Below, in pieces: positions 1 to 8,567 of a stretch of DNA of 9,805 nt. A model generated the notes under the pieces. It was not told where the DNA came from, searched no databases, and worked only from the letters and a program-made list of their open reading frames with translations. The stretch's first letter is position 1; each line of letters begins with the position of its first letter. Origin of the DNA: Candidatus Nanopelagicaceae bacterium (GTDB taxonomy: Bacteria > Actinomycetota > Actinomycetes > Nanopelagicales > Nanopelagicaceae); NCBI GenBank assembly GCA_947489825.1, contig CANLFL010000022.1, positions 1 through 9,805 of the forward strand, given 5' to 3'. The translations under genes were made by a program, and so were the position numbers.

Positions 1-304
1 CTCCTTTCTTACCCTTAAACATTTCGAGCATGCGGTCGGTGACTACAAAGCCGCCGATCATGTTGATTGTCGCCAGGATGATCGCGATAACAGAGAGCGT
101 AAGTTCAAGTGTTGTCTCTGAGTGAGAAGCGACGATGATCGCGCCCACCAAAATCACACCGTGAATCGCGTTAGCACCTGACATCAAAGGCGTATGTAGC
201 GTTGAAGAAACTTTTGATACCACTTCAAAACCAACGAAAACAGAGAGCGTGAAGATTGAAATCACTGCAATAGGTGTTAATGCAATCTGCGTTACTGCCT
301 CCAT
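1..304 (-). CDS. pntAB: NAD(P) transhydrogenase subunit alpha part 2 (PntAB), 3' end cut by window edge
   Basis: Membrane part of the alpha subunit of proton-translocating NAD(P) transhydrogenase, which couples hydride transfer from NADH to NADP+ to proton entry. The translated 101 codons begin MEAVTQIALTP and show three hydrophobic stretches, roughly residues 7-26, 43-63 and 68-90. Between them is the conserved-looking HTPLMSGANAIHGVILVGA segment typical of this small subunit. The visible end, VTDRMLEMFKGKKG, resembles the family C-terminus, so only a few residues are probably missing. The ATG at 304 lies one base after the pntAA stop, with a purine-rich AAAGGCAGG about 10 nt upstream as a weak ribosome site. 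It is translated in the same transcript as pntAA, and pntB is expected just beyond the left edge. Identification rests on motif and context and is firm. Confidence 0.9.
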   Translation of the reverse strand, partial: MEAVTQIALTPIAVISIFTLSVFVGFEVVSKVSSTLHTPLMSGANAIHGVILVGAIIVASHSETTLELTLSVIAIILATINMIGGFVVTDRMLEMFKGKKG

Positions 305-305
305 G

Positions 306-1430
306 TTACTTACCTGCCTTTCGATCGACGCCAGCATGTGTGACAGCAGAGCCATCGATAATTTCATCTTCAAAGTTGAGATCTAATGCGACTTCAACAC
401 CTTCACTCGTTGGTTTTGTAAGCAGCGTTAGAAGATTGACGACGTTACGTGAGTACAAGCTTGATGCGTGGAATGGAAGCTGGCTAGGAACATCTTTACC
501 CCCCCAGATGCGTACACCTTTACTAGTTACAACAATCTCACCAGGCTTAGACCCCTCAACATTGCCACCAGTTTCAGCGGCAAGATCAATAATCACTGTG
601 CCTTCTTCCATCGCATCAACCATTGCAGCTGTCATCAGACGCGGTGCGGTGCGACCTGGAACTGCAGCAGTTGTAATCACAACGTGAGATTTAGCAATGT
701 AAGGAGTTAAAAGTTCGCGTTGTTTAGCAGCGCGCTCTTCTGTCATCTCGCGTGCATAACCTCCAGCACCTTCGAGTGATTCAAGTTCGAGTTCAATAAA
801 TGTTGCGCCCATCGACTTCACTTCATCGGCAGATGATGGACGCACGTCATAGGCAGAGACAACTGCGCCTAAGCGACGAGCTGTTGCAATTGCCTGTAGC
901 CCTGCAACACCAGCTCCAAGAATTAGAACTTGTGCGGGAGTAACAGTTCCAGCTGCAGTCATTAACATCGGGAAGAAACGTGGTGAAAGTTCAGCACCAA
1001 CTAACGATGCGCGATAACCAGCACAGAGAGCTTGTGATGTGAGAGCATCCATTGATTGTGCGCGAGAGATTCTAGGAACTAATTCCAACGAGAATGCAGT
1101 AACGCCGGCAGCAACTGCTGCATCGATTGATTCACGCTGATTTACTACCGATAGGAATGAGATAGTGATTGCACCTTTTTTCAAGGTCACAATTTGCGCC
1201 GGAGTAAGTGCGGTAACTGAGAGAACAACATCTGCGCTCTTGAGTACATCGCCGGCAACTACCTGGGCACCTGCAGCGCGATATGCATCATCGCTAGCTT
1301 GTGCAGCAATTCCAGCGCCAGATTCAATAGCCACTTCAAGGCCAAGGCGCGTTAATTTGCTGATGATGTCTGGGACTAGTGCGACGCGCTTTTCGCCATC
1401 GCGGATCTCTTTAGGAACGACTACTAACAT
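306..1430 (-). CDS. pntAA: NAD(P) transhydrogenase subunit alpha part 1 (PntAA, NAD(H)-binding)
   Basis: Soluble NAD(H)-binding domain I of the proton-translocating transhydrogenase, 374 aa, a normal length for the split-subunit form. The N-terminal part (about 1-130) has the alanine dehydrogenase/PntA fold, and PRISRAQSMDAL at 119-130 is a PntA signature. The Rossmann domain carries GAGVAG at 172-177 followed by LQAIATARRLGA, and D195 in YDVRP, where the NAD ribose would bind. AAVPGRTAP at 255-263 corresponds to the mobile loop that contacts the NADP(H) subunit. I chose the ATG at 1430 over the in-frame TTG at 1436 because a TACTCT hexamer (1442-1437) lies exactly 6 nt before the ATG, fitting a leaderless start, and the protein then begins MLVVVPKEIRDGEKRVAL as the family does. 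The argF stop is 13 nt upstream, so read-through from argF is also possible. Confidence 0.94.
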   Translation of the reverse strand: MLVVVPKEIRDGEKRVALVPDIISKLTRLGLEVAIESGAGIAAQASDDAYRAAGAQVVAGDVLKSADVVLSVTALTPAQIVTLKKGAITISFLSVVNQRESIDAAVAAGVTAFSLELVPRISRAQSMDALTSQALCAGYRASLVGAELSPRFFPMLMTAAGTVTPAQVLILGAGVAGLQAIATARRLGAVVSAYDVRPSSADEVKSMGATFIELELESLEGAGGYAREMTEERAAKQRELLTPYIAKSHVVITTAAVPGRTAPRLMTAAMVDAMEEGTVIIDLAAETGGNVEGSKPGEIVVTSKGVRIWGGKDVPSQLPFHASSLYSRNVVNLLTLLTKPTSEGVEVALDLNFEDEIIDGSAVTHAGVDRKAGK

Positions 1431-1436
1431 GGGCAA

Positions 1437-1442
1437 AGAGTA
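1437..1442 (-). promoter_or_regulatory. Candidate -10 box for leaderless pntAA
   Basis: On the minus strand TACTCT is followed by exactly 6 nt and the pntAA ATG. TGGAGA at 1465-1460 (4 of 6 matches to TTGACA) sits 17 bp upstream as a possible -35. The -10 lies in the 13-nt argF-pntAA gap and the -35 lies inside the end of argF. It would let pntAA be transcribed independently of argF. This is inferred from spacing only. Confidence 0.45.
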
Positions 1443-1443
1443 C

Positions 1444-2382
1444 TTAATTCCCCTTCAGTTCTCCACGTGAAGTGTGATACAAAATTGACTGAATTGTGGT
1501 GCGACGATGGAAGGCCTCACGCCAAATGACCGACTTTGGGCCATCAATGACTGCAGATTCGACCTCTTCGCCTCGATGAGCGGGTAGACAATGCATGAAT
1601 ATTGAATCTGGGACCGTCAGATTCATGAGATTTTCTGTCACTGCAAAGGGAGCGAGGGCACTTATTTTCTCTGCTCGCTCGGATTCAGGATCGCCCATCG
1701 ACATCCATACATCTGTGTAAAGAACGCTGGCATCTTTAGCGGCGACTTCAGGATCATTGAGAACTTCAATTCGTCCACCAGTACGTGCAGCGATTTTTGT
1801 AGCTTCTGCAACTACCTGAGCATCAGGTGCCCATGATCCAGGTGGAGTAGCAACGACAACGTGTGCGCCCATGATTGCACCCATTGTGAGCCACGCATGA
1901 GACATATTGTTTCCATCGCCAAGGTAGACAAATTTTCTGCCAGAAATATCTTTACCAAATGTTTCGCGAATCGTTAACCAATCCGCAAGCAGCTGAGTCG
2001 GATGATCATCATCGGTGAGTGCATTAATAACTGGAATCGAAGCATGCGCACCGAGTTCATTGACATCTGCTTGAGCGAAGGTGCGAACAATCAGAGCTGA
2101 GCAATAGCCACTAATGATGCGAGCTGTATCTGCAATTGTTTCGCCGCGACCAAGTTGCAACTCTTCGCCACGAATAAAAATTGGTGTTCCACCTAAATGC
2201 GCTACAGCTGTTTCAGAAGCCAATCGAGTTCGAGTGCTTGGCTTTGTCATATAGATAGCGACGCTCTTGTGGGCCAGTGCATCGCGAGACTTCAATGGAT
2301 CAGCGGCAAATTCAGCGGCAGTCGAAAGGAGCATCTCAACATCATCGCGAGATAAATCTTGCGTACGCAGTAGGTCCTTCAT
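1444..2382 (-). CDS. argF: Ornithine carbamoyltransferase
   Basis: Makes citrulline from ornithine and carbamoyl phosphate in cytoplasmic arginine synthesis. The 312-aa product has the usual length. Visible motifs: STRTR at 49-53 (carbamoyl phosphate), HPTQ at 127-130, GDGNNMSHA from 155, the ornithine-side loop D224...S228-M-G, and HCLPAHRGEE from 264. SMG plus HCLP favours ornithine over aspartate transcarbamylase. Oddities are in the first motif, where the common FxK-x-STRTR-x-SFE reads MTKPSTRTRLASE: M45 replaces F, and A55-S56 replace SF. An upstream GTG at 2418 is in frame, but I prefer ATG at 2382. MKDLLRTQDLSRDD is a normal N-terminus, a TACAAT box lies 6 nt upstream, and the GTG start would abut the divergent gene's ATG. 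It sits beside pnt genes here, and no other arginine gene is visible in the window. Confidence 0.92.
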   Translation of the reverse strand: MKDLLRTQDLSRDDVEMLLSTAAEFAADPLKSRDALAHKSVAIYMTKPSTRTRLASETAVAHLGGTPIFIRGEELQLGRGETIADTARIISGYCSALIVRTFAQADVNELGAHASIPVINALTDDDHPTQLLADWLTIRETFGKDISGRKFVYLGDGNNMSHAWLTMGAIMGAHVVVATPPGSWAPDAQVVAEATKIAARTGGRIEVLNDPEVAAKDASVLYTDVWMSMGDPESERAEKISALAPFAVTENLMNLTVPDSIFMHCLPAHRGEEVESAVIDGPKSVIWREAFHRRTTIQSILYHTSRGELKGN

Positions 2383-2388
2383 CACGAA

Positions 2389-2394
2389 ATTGTA
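2389..2394 (-). promoter_or_regulatory. Candidate -10 box for leaderless argF
   Basis: Minus-strand TACAAT (5 of 6 matches to TATAAT) ends exactly 6 nt before the argF ATG at 2382, so the transcript could begin at or next to the A of the start codon. A weak TGCCCA (3 of 6) at 2417-2412 is 17 bp upstream and lies just before the divergent DUF3039 start. No Shine-Dalgarno sequence is present. It supports the ATG over the upstream GTG. Confidence 0.55.
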
Positions 2395-2405
2395 TCGGCT
2401 GCCAG

Positions 2406-2411
2406 TATCCT
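2406..2411 (+). promoter_or_regulatory. Candidate -10 box for the leaderless DUF3039 gene
   Basis: TATCCT fits TAnnnT and is separated from the ATG at 2419 by 7 nt, with no Shine-Dalgarno sequence. No recognisable -35 was found at 16-18 bp upstream; that region would fall at about 2382-2389, at the argF start codon. It is therefore tightly interleaved with the divergent argF promoter in the same 36-bp gap. Confidence 0.4.
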
Positions 2412-2418
2412 TGGGCAC

Positions 2419-2706
2419 ATGGGTTTCTTCTCACGCGGAAAACGTGGTCTCTCGCTTGATAGCGATACAGATCTACTTACGCGCCCAGAAGTTGAAGATG
2501 ATGAGGGCGGCCATGATCGATATGCGCACTACATCAAGAAAGAGAAAGTCGTCGAATCGGCAGTGACCGGCAAGGCGGTCCGTGCATTGTGTGGCAAGAA
2601 GTGGGTGCCATCGCACGACCCAGAGAAGTATCCAATTTGTCCGGCATGCAAAGCCATCTTCGAGTCGATGCCAGATAAATCCTCAAATAAAAAAGAATCG
2701 GAATGA
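2419..2706 (+). CDS. DUF3039 family protein (small, possibly zinc-binding)
   Basis: A 95-aa cytoplasmic protein of unknown function that I recognise as the actinobacterial DUF3039 family from its core, roughly residues 31-82: HDRYAHYIKK, then ESAVTGKAVRALCGKKWVP, then DPEKYPICPACK. C58 and the pair C74-x2-C77, perhaps with H32 or H37, resemble a small metal-binding site; that is inference. The N-terminus (MGFFSRGKRG) is basic, and residues 20-30 are acidic. There is no signal peptide or membrane segment. The ATG at 2419 has no ribosome site but is preceded at 7 nt by TATCCT, suggesting a leaderless mRNA. Its stop overlaps the start of the secreted glycosidase gene by ATGA (2703-2706), so the two are probably translationally coupled. 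Confidence 0.82.
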   Translation: MGFFSRGKRGLSLDSDTDLLTRPEVEDDEGGHDRYAHYIKKEKVVESAVTGKAVRALCGKKWVPSHDPEKYPICPACKAIFESMPDKSSNKKESE

Positions 2707-4457
2707 AACGCTATTCTGCGCTATCAATACTTCTAGCGTTCCTCTTATTTGCGGCTCCACTACAGAACATTCAGAACGCCGAAGCAGCTAATCCACCTCG
2801 AAAAATTCTGACAGGGTGGCTTCCTTACTATTCGATGAAGACCTATTTACCTGCAGTCCTATCGAACGCGGATTTGATTAAAGAGATTATGCCGTTCTGG
2901 TATACCCTTAAATATGATGGCAAGACGAAGAAGGCTGTCATTACAGATGTTTATAAGCCTGCTAACCCCAGTGTTCCAATTACAGAGCCGCTCACTGCCC
3001 TGCGTAATGCAGGAATGACAATTATTCCAACTATTAGTGACGGTACAGACGAAATGGTTCTGGCAAATCTTCTTGCAAAGCCGGTTTCGCGCAAACAGGT
3101 CATAGATGCAATTGTGGCAACGGTTGCTTCACAAAATTACGATGGAATTGATTTAGATTTTGAAGGCTTTGCATTTATCGATTCAAATACAACTTGGAAG
3201 ACAACTGCTCCTAACTGGGTTCTCTTTGTTAAAGAATTAAGTGCCGCACTTCACGCAGAGAAGAAAATTCTTTCAATCACAACCCCTTACCTCTTTAATC
3301 CAGCAGAAGCGCAGAAGGGCTACTTCGTTTATGCATGGGCGCAGATCGCACCATTCATTGATCGACTACGCATCATGACGTACGACTATTCGACGACACG
3401 CCCAGGTCCGATTGGTCCTATTGCATGGACAGAGAAGACCGTTAAGTACGCAATTTCAATCATGCCTGCCTCCAAGGTTTATCTTGGACTTCCAGGGTAT
3501 GGAAAAGATTGGGTAACAAAGGTCGAAGGAGTCTGTCCATCGAACTTGGCCAAAATCATTACTCCATCTGCAAAAGCTGGAACATTTCTCATGCGCGATG
3601 CCGCCAGTATCGCTGTCACATATGGCGCAGTTCCCACATATAACGAAACGTTTGCTGAAGTCACATTCTCTTATAAGCGCGAATACACAGGTACGACAAG
3701 CAGTGGGCTCTCAACTACATGTACTGCAAGTCGAACTGCCTGGCATCAAAATGCGCAGAGCTATTCAGTGCGCGCACAATTGGTTGCTAAGTATCAATTA
3801 GGTGGCGCCGCTCAGTGGGTTATTGGGCAGGAAGAACCGCTTGCGATGGTTGCGATACGAGATGTTGCAACATCAATTGCACCAGCCCAGCTCGAATCAT
3901 CTCTCACACTTTCAACTAATGAACTTTCCTACGGTAATCCTGTAACTCTTTCAGGCCTGATCACACTGAAAGATAAGTCTCCAGTAGCTGGATTGGCATT
4001 TAGCGTTGAAGGTAAATATCCAGATGGTTCTACTCGAACGTTGACCACCGGTACAACTAGTGTTGATGGAACATATTCAATTCCAATGCTTATTGGAAAG
4101 TCGGTATCAATTCGCGTTCTCACTGAATCTTCATGGGAACGTGAAGCATCGGCAACATCAGCGCTCTCACTTACAGTCGCGCGAAATCTGATTATGACTC
4201 CACTAACATCAATCAAGAGTGGTATCGCATTTACGATTTCGGGCATCGTCTTGCCTCGTACAGCAGGTGTGATAATTACATTGGCGACAACATCAGGCAA
4301 AGTAGTTGGTCAGGCTACGACCACAGATGAACAAGGAGCATTCACACTCAATGTTCCTGCCCAGGCTCGCAGCATTGCTACCTATCAAATAACGGTCGGA
4401 GCGGATGCGACGTGGCCGATACTTGCAAGCGAAGCGTTCTCTATCATTATCCGATGA
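2703..4457 (+). CDS. Secreted GH18-family glycosidase-like protein (YaaH/SleL type) with two C-terminal Ig-like domains
   Basis: A 584-aa exported protein. Residues 1-28 form a signal peptide (KR, hydrophobic 7-20, AEA before the probable cut). A GH18 barrel spans about 33-395: GWLPYY near the start, the catalytic motif YDGIDLDFE at 146-154 with D150, D152 and presumed acid E154, MTYDYS at 225-230, [12 protein letters not shown] at 259-270 and QWVIGQEEP at 371-379. These last motifs resemble the YaaH/SleL peptidoglycan N-acetylglucosaminidase group more than classical chitinases. The only two cysteines, C278 and C340, could form a disulfide. The tail (about 398-584) holds two similar beta-rich modules, each with a SGxxxL strand and a final hydrophobic strand. 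Substrate (own wall, chitin or other glycan) cannot be decided. The start overlaps the DUF3039 stop and the end overlaps clpS, both by ATGA. Confidence 0.85.
   Translation: MKRYSALSILLAFLLFAAPLQNIQNAEAANPPRKILTGWLPYYSMKTYLPAVLSNADLIKEIMPFWYTLKYDGKTKKAVITDVYKPANPSVPITEPLTALRNAGMTIIPTISDGTDEMVLANLLAKPVSRKQVIDAIVATVASQNYDGIDLDFEGFAFIDSNTTWKTTAPNWVLFVKELSAALHAEKKILSITTPYLFNPAEAQKGYFVYAWAQIAPFIDRLRIMTYDYSTTRPGPIGPIAWTEKTVKYAISIMPASKVYLGLPGYGKDWVTKVEGVCPSNLAKIITPSAKAGTFLMRDAASIAVTYGAVPTYNETFAEVTFSYKREYTGTTSSGLSTTCTASRTAWHQNAQSYSVRAQLVAKYQLGGAAQWVIGQEEPLAMVAIRDVATSIAPAQLESSLTLSTNELSYGNPVTLSGLITLKDKSPVAGLAFSVEGKYPDGSTRTLTTGTTSVDGTYSIPMLIGKSVSIRVLTESSWEREASATSALSLTVARNLIMTPLTSIKSGIAFTISGIVLPRTAGVIITLATTSGKVVGQATTTDEQGAFTLNVPAQARSIATYQITVGADATWPILASEAFSIIIR
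4442..4450 (+). promoter_or_regulatory. Candidate -10 region for leaderless clpS (overlapping TATCAT and CATTAT)
   Basis: TATCAT (4442-4447, 5 of 6 matches to TATAAT) ends 6 nt before the ATG at 4454. CATTAT (4445-4450) ends 6 nt before the second ATG at 4457 and has TTGCAA (4423-4428) 16 bp upstream. Either would give a leaderless clpS mRNA. The site lies in the last codons of the glycosidase gene, so it would be an intragenic promoter separating clpS from the secreted enzyme. Confidence 0.45.
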
Positions 4458-4753
4458 TGGTTAAGACAACAACGAGGATCGAAGAAGAGATCACAGCGAT
4501 CTTCTCTAAAAATACTCCGTGGGTCACCATCGTCTGGGATGACCCCGTTAATTTGATGACCTATGTAACGTATGTATTAATGGAGCTCTTTGGTTACCCG
4601 CGTGAAAAAGCGCATGAACTGATGATGAAAGTGCATAATGAGGGAAAAGCAGTCGTATCTAGTGGTTCTCGCGAAGAGATGGAGCACGATGTCGCTCGGC
4701 TCCACGAATACGGGTTGTGGGCCACTCTTGCGCGCGGAGATCAAGCGCTATGA
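4454..4753 (+). CDS. clpS: ATP-dependent Clp protease adaptor ClpS
   Basis: A 99-aa adaptor that binds N-degron substrates and passes them to the ClpC/ClpA-ClpP protease. The ClpS fold shows [18 protein letters not shown] at 21-38, with the acidic pair D29-D30 and M35 at the peptide pocket, then [13 protein letters not shown] around 56-68, where H61 matches the pocket histidine. VWDDPVNLM and HNEGKAVV are the usual actinobacterial forms, so the tryptophan where E. coli has asparagine is not anomalous. The reading frame extends upstream to 4412, but the extra residues are unlike the family. Two adjacent ATGs (4454 and 4457) are possible starts, the first overlapping the glycosidase stop. The end overlaps the DUF2017 gene by ATGA at 4750-4753, a pairing also known in mycobacteria. 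Confidence 0.94.
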   Translation: MMVKTTTRIEEEITAIFSKNTPWVTIVWDDPVNLMTYVTYVLMELFGYPREKAHELMMKVHNEGKAVVSSGSREEMEHDVARLHEYGLWATLARGDQAL

Positions 4754-5304
4754 GCACCGAAAAGGGATTTCATCGCCATGGCAGTAATTCCTACATCGCC
4801 GAGTTCGCGCAAAGTGAACGAGATGTATTACTTAATCTGATTGAACAATTCATTGAATTACTCTCAGAGCGCGTAGATCACGACCATGAAGATCCACTTG
4901 CGGCAATGGTGGGGATTACTTCCCATGATTCGCCTCCTGACGATGAAGTCTTACGTCGACTACTTCCTAATGCATATGCTGATGAAGTCGATGCCAGTGA
5001 ATTCAGACGTTATACAGAATCAACCTTAAGAGGCAAGAAGCAGGCACATGCAATGTCTATGCGGATGTATCTCAAGAGCGCTGATGATGGAATCGTTGAT
5101 CTTGATCATGACAGTGCAAATGCTTGGTTAGGTGCAATCAATGACATTCGATTGGCTTTAGGTGTTCGACTTAATGTTCAAGAAAATACTTCTGAAGTCC
5201 TCGAGCTTCTCTCACCTGATGATCCGCTACGTGGTGTCTATTCCGTGTACACATGGCTGGGTTGGCTACAAGAATCCCTACTCTCTTCGCTGATGGATGA
5301 ATGA
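4750..5304 (+). CDS. DUF2017 family protein
   Basis: A 184-aa cytoplasmic protein of unknown function, assigned to DUF2017 from its position directly after clpS (as in Mycobacterium Rv1331-Rv1332) and from family-like features. These are an early hydrophobic helix [20 protein letters not shown], a middle block with [27 protein letters not shown] around 65-90, and a C-terminal [15 protein letters not shown]. It is mostly helical and acidic, with no signal peptide, membrane segment or catalytic motif that I can name. The frame is open upstream to 4717, but the ATG at 4750 overlaps the clpS stop by ATGA. No ribosome site or -10 box precedes it, so translational coupling to clpS is expected. A role with Clp proteolysis is only suggested by the constant pairing. 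Confidence 0.8.
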   Translation: MSTEKGFHRHGSNSYIAEFAQSERDVLLNLIEQFIELLSERVDHDHEDPLAAMVGITSHDSPPDDEVLRRLLPNAYADEVDASEFRRYTESTLRGKKQAHAMSMRMYLKSADDGIVDLDHDSANAWLGAINDIRLALGVRLNVQENTSEVLELLSPDDPLRGVYSVYTWLGWLQESLLSSLMDE

Positions 5305-5309
5305 GACTG

Positions 5310-5315
5310 TAGGAT
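5310..5315 (+). promoter_or_regulatory. Candidate -10 box for leaderless mec
   Basis: TAGGAT fits TAnnnT and ends exactly 6 nt before the mec ATG at 5322. It lies in the 17-nt gap after the DUF2017 stop. A weak TTCGCT (5286-5291, 3 of 6 matches to TTGACA) is 18 bp upstream. No good ribosome site is present. It would start the cysteine-pathway transcript. Confidence 0.45.
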
Positions 5316-5321
5316 CTGCTC

Positions 5322-5735
5322 ATGCTTGAAATTTCTCAAACCTTTGTTGATGCAATTGTTGCTCAATCACGTCAGGAATACCCCGACGAATGTTGTGGAG
5401 TGATTCTTGGGCCAGAAGGTTCGGATAAGGCGCAACGTTTAAAACCAATGATCAACGCTGCTCATAGCCCAACTTTCTATGAATTTGATCCCAAAGATTT
5501 ACTCGCTCTCTACCGAGAAGTCGATGACAATGATGAAGAGATTGTTGTTATCTATCACTCGCATACTGAGACCGAAGCAAGACCATCTCGTACCGATATT
5601 GCCTACGCTGGCGAGCCAGGTGCTCACTATGTGCTGGTCTCTAGCCGCGAAGAGATTGCACCTGCAATCGAATTTCGCTCCTTCCGCATTATTGATGGCG
5701 AAGTCACTGAGGAAGAAGTTTCAATTACCGAATAA
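5322..5735 (+). CDS. mec: Mec-type JAMM/MPN+ metalloprotease, releases cysteine from CysO-Cys
   Basis: A 137-aa zinc peptidase of family M67. In mycobacteria Mec cuts the CysO-cysteine adduct after the CysO diglycine, freeing cysteine and recycling the carrier. The JAMM motif is complete: E23 in PDECCGVILG, then H79-S-H81, seven residues, S89, two residues, D92 (HSHTETEARPSRTD). The domain fills the whole protein, with no signal peptide and no ubiquitin-like or rhodanese fusion. The substrate is inferred from cysO and cysM immediately downstream, the same order as Rv1334-Rv1336. The ATG at 5322 has no ribosome site but has TAGGAT 6 nt upstream. A gap of 26 nt separates it from cysO. Confidence 0.93.
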   Translation: MLEISQTFVDAIVAQSRQEYPDECCGVILGPEGSDKAQRLKPMINAAHSPTFYEFDPKDLLALYREVDDNDEEIVVIYHSHTETEARPSRTDIAYAGEPGAHYVLVSSREEIAPAIEFRSFRIIDGEVTEEEVSITE

Positions 5736-5748
5736 TCGATTTCTTCGC

Positions 5749-5756
5749 CATAATAT
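5749..5756 (+). promoter_or_regulatory. Candidate -10 region for leaderless cysO (CATAAT/TAATAT)
   Basis: Two overlapping AT-rich hexamers sit just before the cysO ATG at 5762: CATAAT (5749-5754), 7 nt away, and TAATAT (5751-5756), 5 nt away. TTACCG (5725-5730) is 18 bp upstream of CATAAT and is a weak -35. No Shine-Dalgarno sequence is seen. It may give cysO its own transcript, allowing more carrier than protease. Confidence 0.4.
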
Positions 5757-5761
5757 GCGCT

Positions 5762-6034
5762 ATGAGCATTGATATTCGAATCCCCACCATTCTTCGTCCA
5801 TACACCAAGGAGCAGAAGAGTGTTCAAGCTGAAGGTGCCAACCTTGGCGCGCTGATCGCTGATCTAGATGCGAACTACCCAGGTATTGGTGAGCGCTTGC
5901 TTGAAAATGGTGCGCTGCGACGCTTCATTAACGTTTACGTCAATGATGAAGATGTTCGCTTCCTCGGCAGCCTTGATGCGCAGGTCAAAGATGGAGATTC
6001 TGTAACAATTCTGCCTGCAGTCGCCGGCGGTTAA
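5762..6034 (+). CDS. cysO: Sulfur-carrier protein CysO (MoaD/ThiS-like, C-terminal diglycine)
   Basis: A 90-aa ubiquitin-fold sulfur carrier. It ends in AVAGG, whose last glycine becomes a thiocarboxylate that donates sulfur for cysteine synthesis. The sequence follows M. tuberculosis CysO closely as I recall it: IPTILRPYT near the N-terminus, QKSVQAEGANLGALI, then INVYVNDEDVRF around 56-67 and DGDSVTILPAVAGG at the end. There is no C-terminal extension, so no processing is needed before activation. Activation would need an E1-like MoeZ protein with a rhodanese domain, which is not in this window. It lies between mec and cysM with cysM 4 nt downstream, so cysO and cysM are almost certainly cotranscribed. 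Confidence 0.95.
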   Translation: MSIDIRIPTILRPYTKEQKSVQAEGANLGALIADLDANYPGIGERLLENGALRRFINVYVNDEDVRFLGSLDAQVKDGDSVTILPAVAGG

Positions 6035-6038
6035 TTAA

Positions 6039-7786
<1,748 letters not shown>

Positions 7787-7830
7787 TCCACGAACGATAA
7801 AAACGATAGATAACAAAAAAAGAGGAATAT
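7787..7830 (+). promoter_or_regulatory. rph leader with GATA repeats and a Shine-Dalgarno site
   Basis: This 44-nt A-rich gap holds AGAGGA (7821-7826) 4 nt before the rph ATG, one of only two convincing ribosome sites in the window. ACGATA occurs twice (7794-7799 and 7803-7808, 9-bp period), followed by a further GATA at 7809-7812. CATAAT at 7782-7787, overlapping the murI stop, is a 5 of 6 -10 match and would give a leader of about 35-40 nt. No good -35 and no hairpin terminator for murI were found. Confidence 0.4.
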
Positions 7831-8556
7831 ATGACACGCATCGACGGACGAACCAATAAAGATCTTCGCGAAATCAAGATCACTCGCGGGTGGTTAGATC
7901 ATGCCGAGGGTTCAGTTCTTGTTGAATTTGGAAAGACTCGCGTTCTCTGCGTTGCTTCATTTACTCCTGGTGTTCCTCGTTGGCTAAAGGATTCAGGAAA
8001 AGGCTGGGTTACTTCAGAATATTCAATGTTGCCGCGTGCAACTCACACTCGCTCTGATCGAGAGTCAGTCAAAGGAAAACTCGGTGGTCGCACACAGGAA
8101 ATTTCCCGACTCATCGGTCGTTCACTTCGTGGCATTGTAGATGTTGCTCAACTCGGTGAAAATACAATTATTATCGATTGCGATGTTCTTCAGGCAGATG
8201 GCGGAACACGCACAGCTGCGATCACTGGTGCATATGTCGCACTCGCTGATGCAATTGAATGGGCCCAGAAGAAAGGCCACATTAAGGCCGGTGCACAACC
8301 ACTTTCAGATTCAGTAGCTGCCGTAAGTGTTGGAATTGTTGATGGTATTCCGATGCTCGATCTTTGTTACGAGGAAGATGTGCGCGCCGAGACAGATATG
8401 AATGTTGTCTGCAGTGGCGATGGTCGATTTATCGAAGTACAGGGCACTGCAGAAGGCGCACCTTTTGATCGTGTGCTTCTTGATTCACTTCTAGATCTTG
8501 CACTTGCAGGATGTGCCGATCTCACGGCGATGCAGAAGAACGCACTCGCAAAGTAG
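7831..8556 (+). CDS. rph: Ribonuclease PH
   Basis: A 241-aa phosphate-dependent 3'-to-5' exoribonuclease that trims tRNA 3' ends, normally a hexameric ring in the cytoplasm. Family landmarks run throughout: [19 protein letters not shown] at the N-terminus, [15 protein letters not shown], then [16 protein letters not shown] at about 63-78, [15 protein letters not shown] at 86-100 and [22 protein letters not shown] at about 116-137, which includes the phosphate-binding GGTRTA. The late segment [21 protein letters not shown] is also typical. Length is normal and the gene is intact. The start at 7831 is fixed by the AGAGGA ribosome site and the conserved N-terminus. Only 11 nt separate its stop from rdgB, the usual actinobacterial pair. 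Confidence 0.96.
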   Translation: MTRIDGRTNKDLREIKITRGWLDHAEGSVLVEFGKTRVLCVASFTPGVPRWLKDSGKGWVTSEYSMLPRATHTRSDRESVKGKLGGRTQEISRLIGRSLRGIVDVAQLGENTIIIDCDVLQADGGTRTAAITGAYVALADAIEWAQKKGHIKAGAQPLSDSVAAVSVGIVDGIPMLDLCYEEDVRAETDMNVVCSGDGRFIEVQGTAEGAPFDRVLLDSLLDLALAGCADLTAMQKNALAK

Positions 8557-8567
8557 GCTTAGCAGCA

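Noticed and set aside
274..687. 137-codon plus-strand open frame over pntAA/pntAB
   Set aside because: Antisense shadow of two clearly identified transhydrogenase genes, and the translation is low-complexity without motifs.
1431..1436. TTG at 1436 as the pntAA start
   Set aside because: Adds only MP before the conserved MLVVVPKE. The ATG at 1430 has a TACTCT box 6 nt upstream and fits better.
2383..2418. GTG at 2418 as the argF start, giving a 324-aa protein
   Set aside because: It would add 12 residues not typical of the family and abut the divergent ATG at 2419. The ATG at 2382 has a TACAAT box at ideal distance.
3929..4300. 123-codon minus-strand open frame within the glycosidase tail
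   Set aside because: No family likeness, ribosome site or promoter, and it lies opposite a well-supported Ig-like region of the secreted protein.
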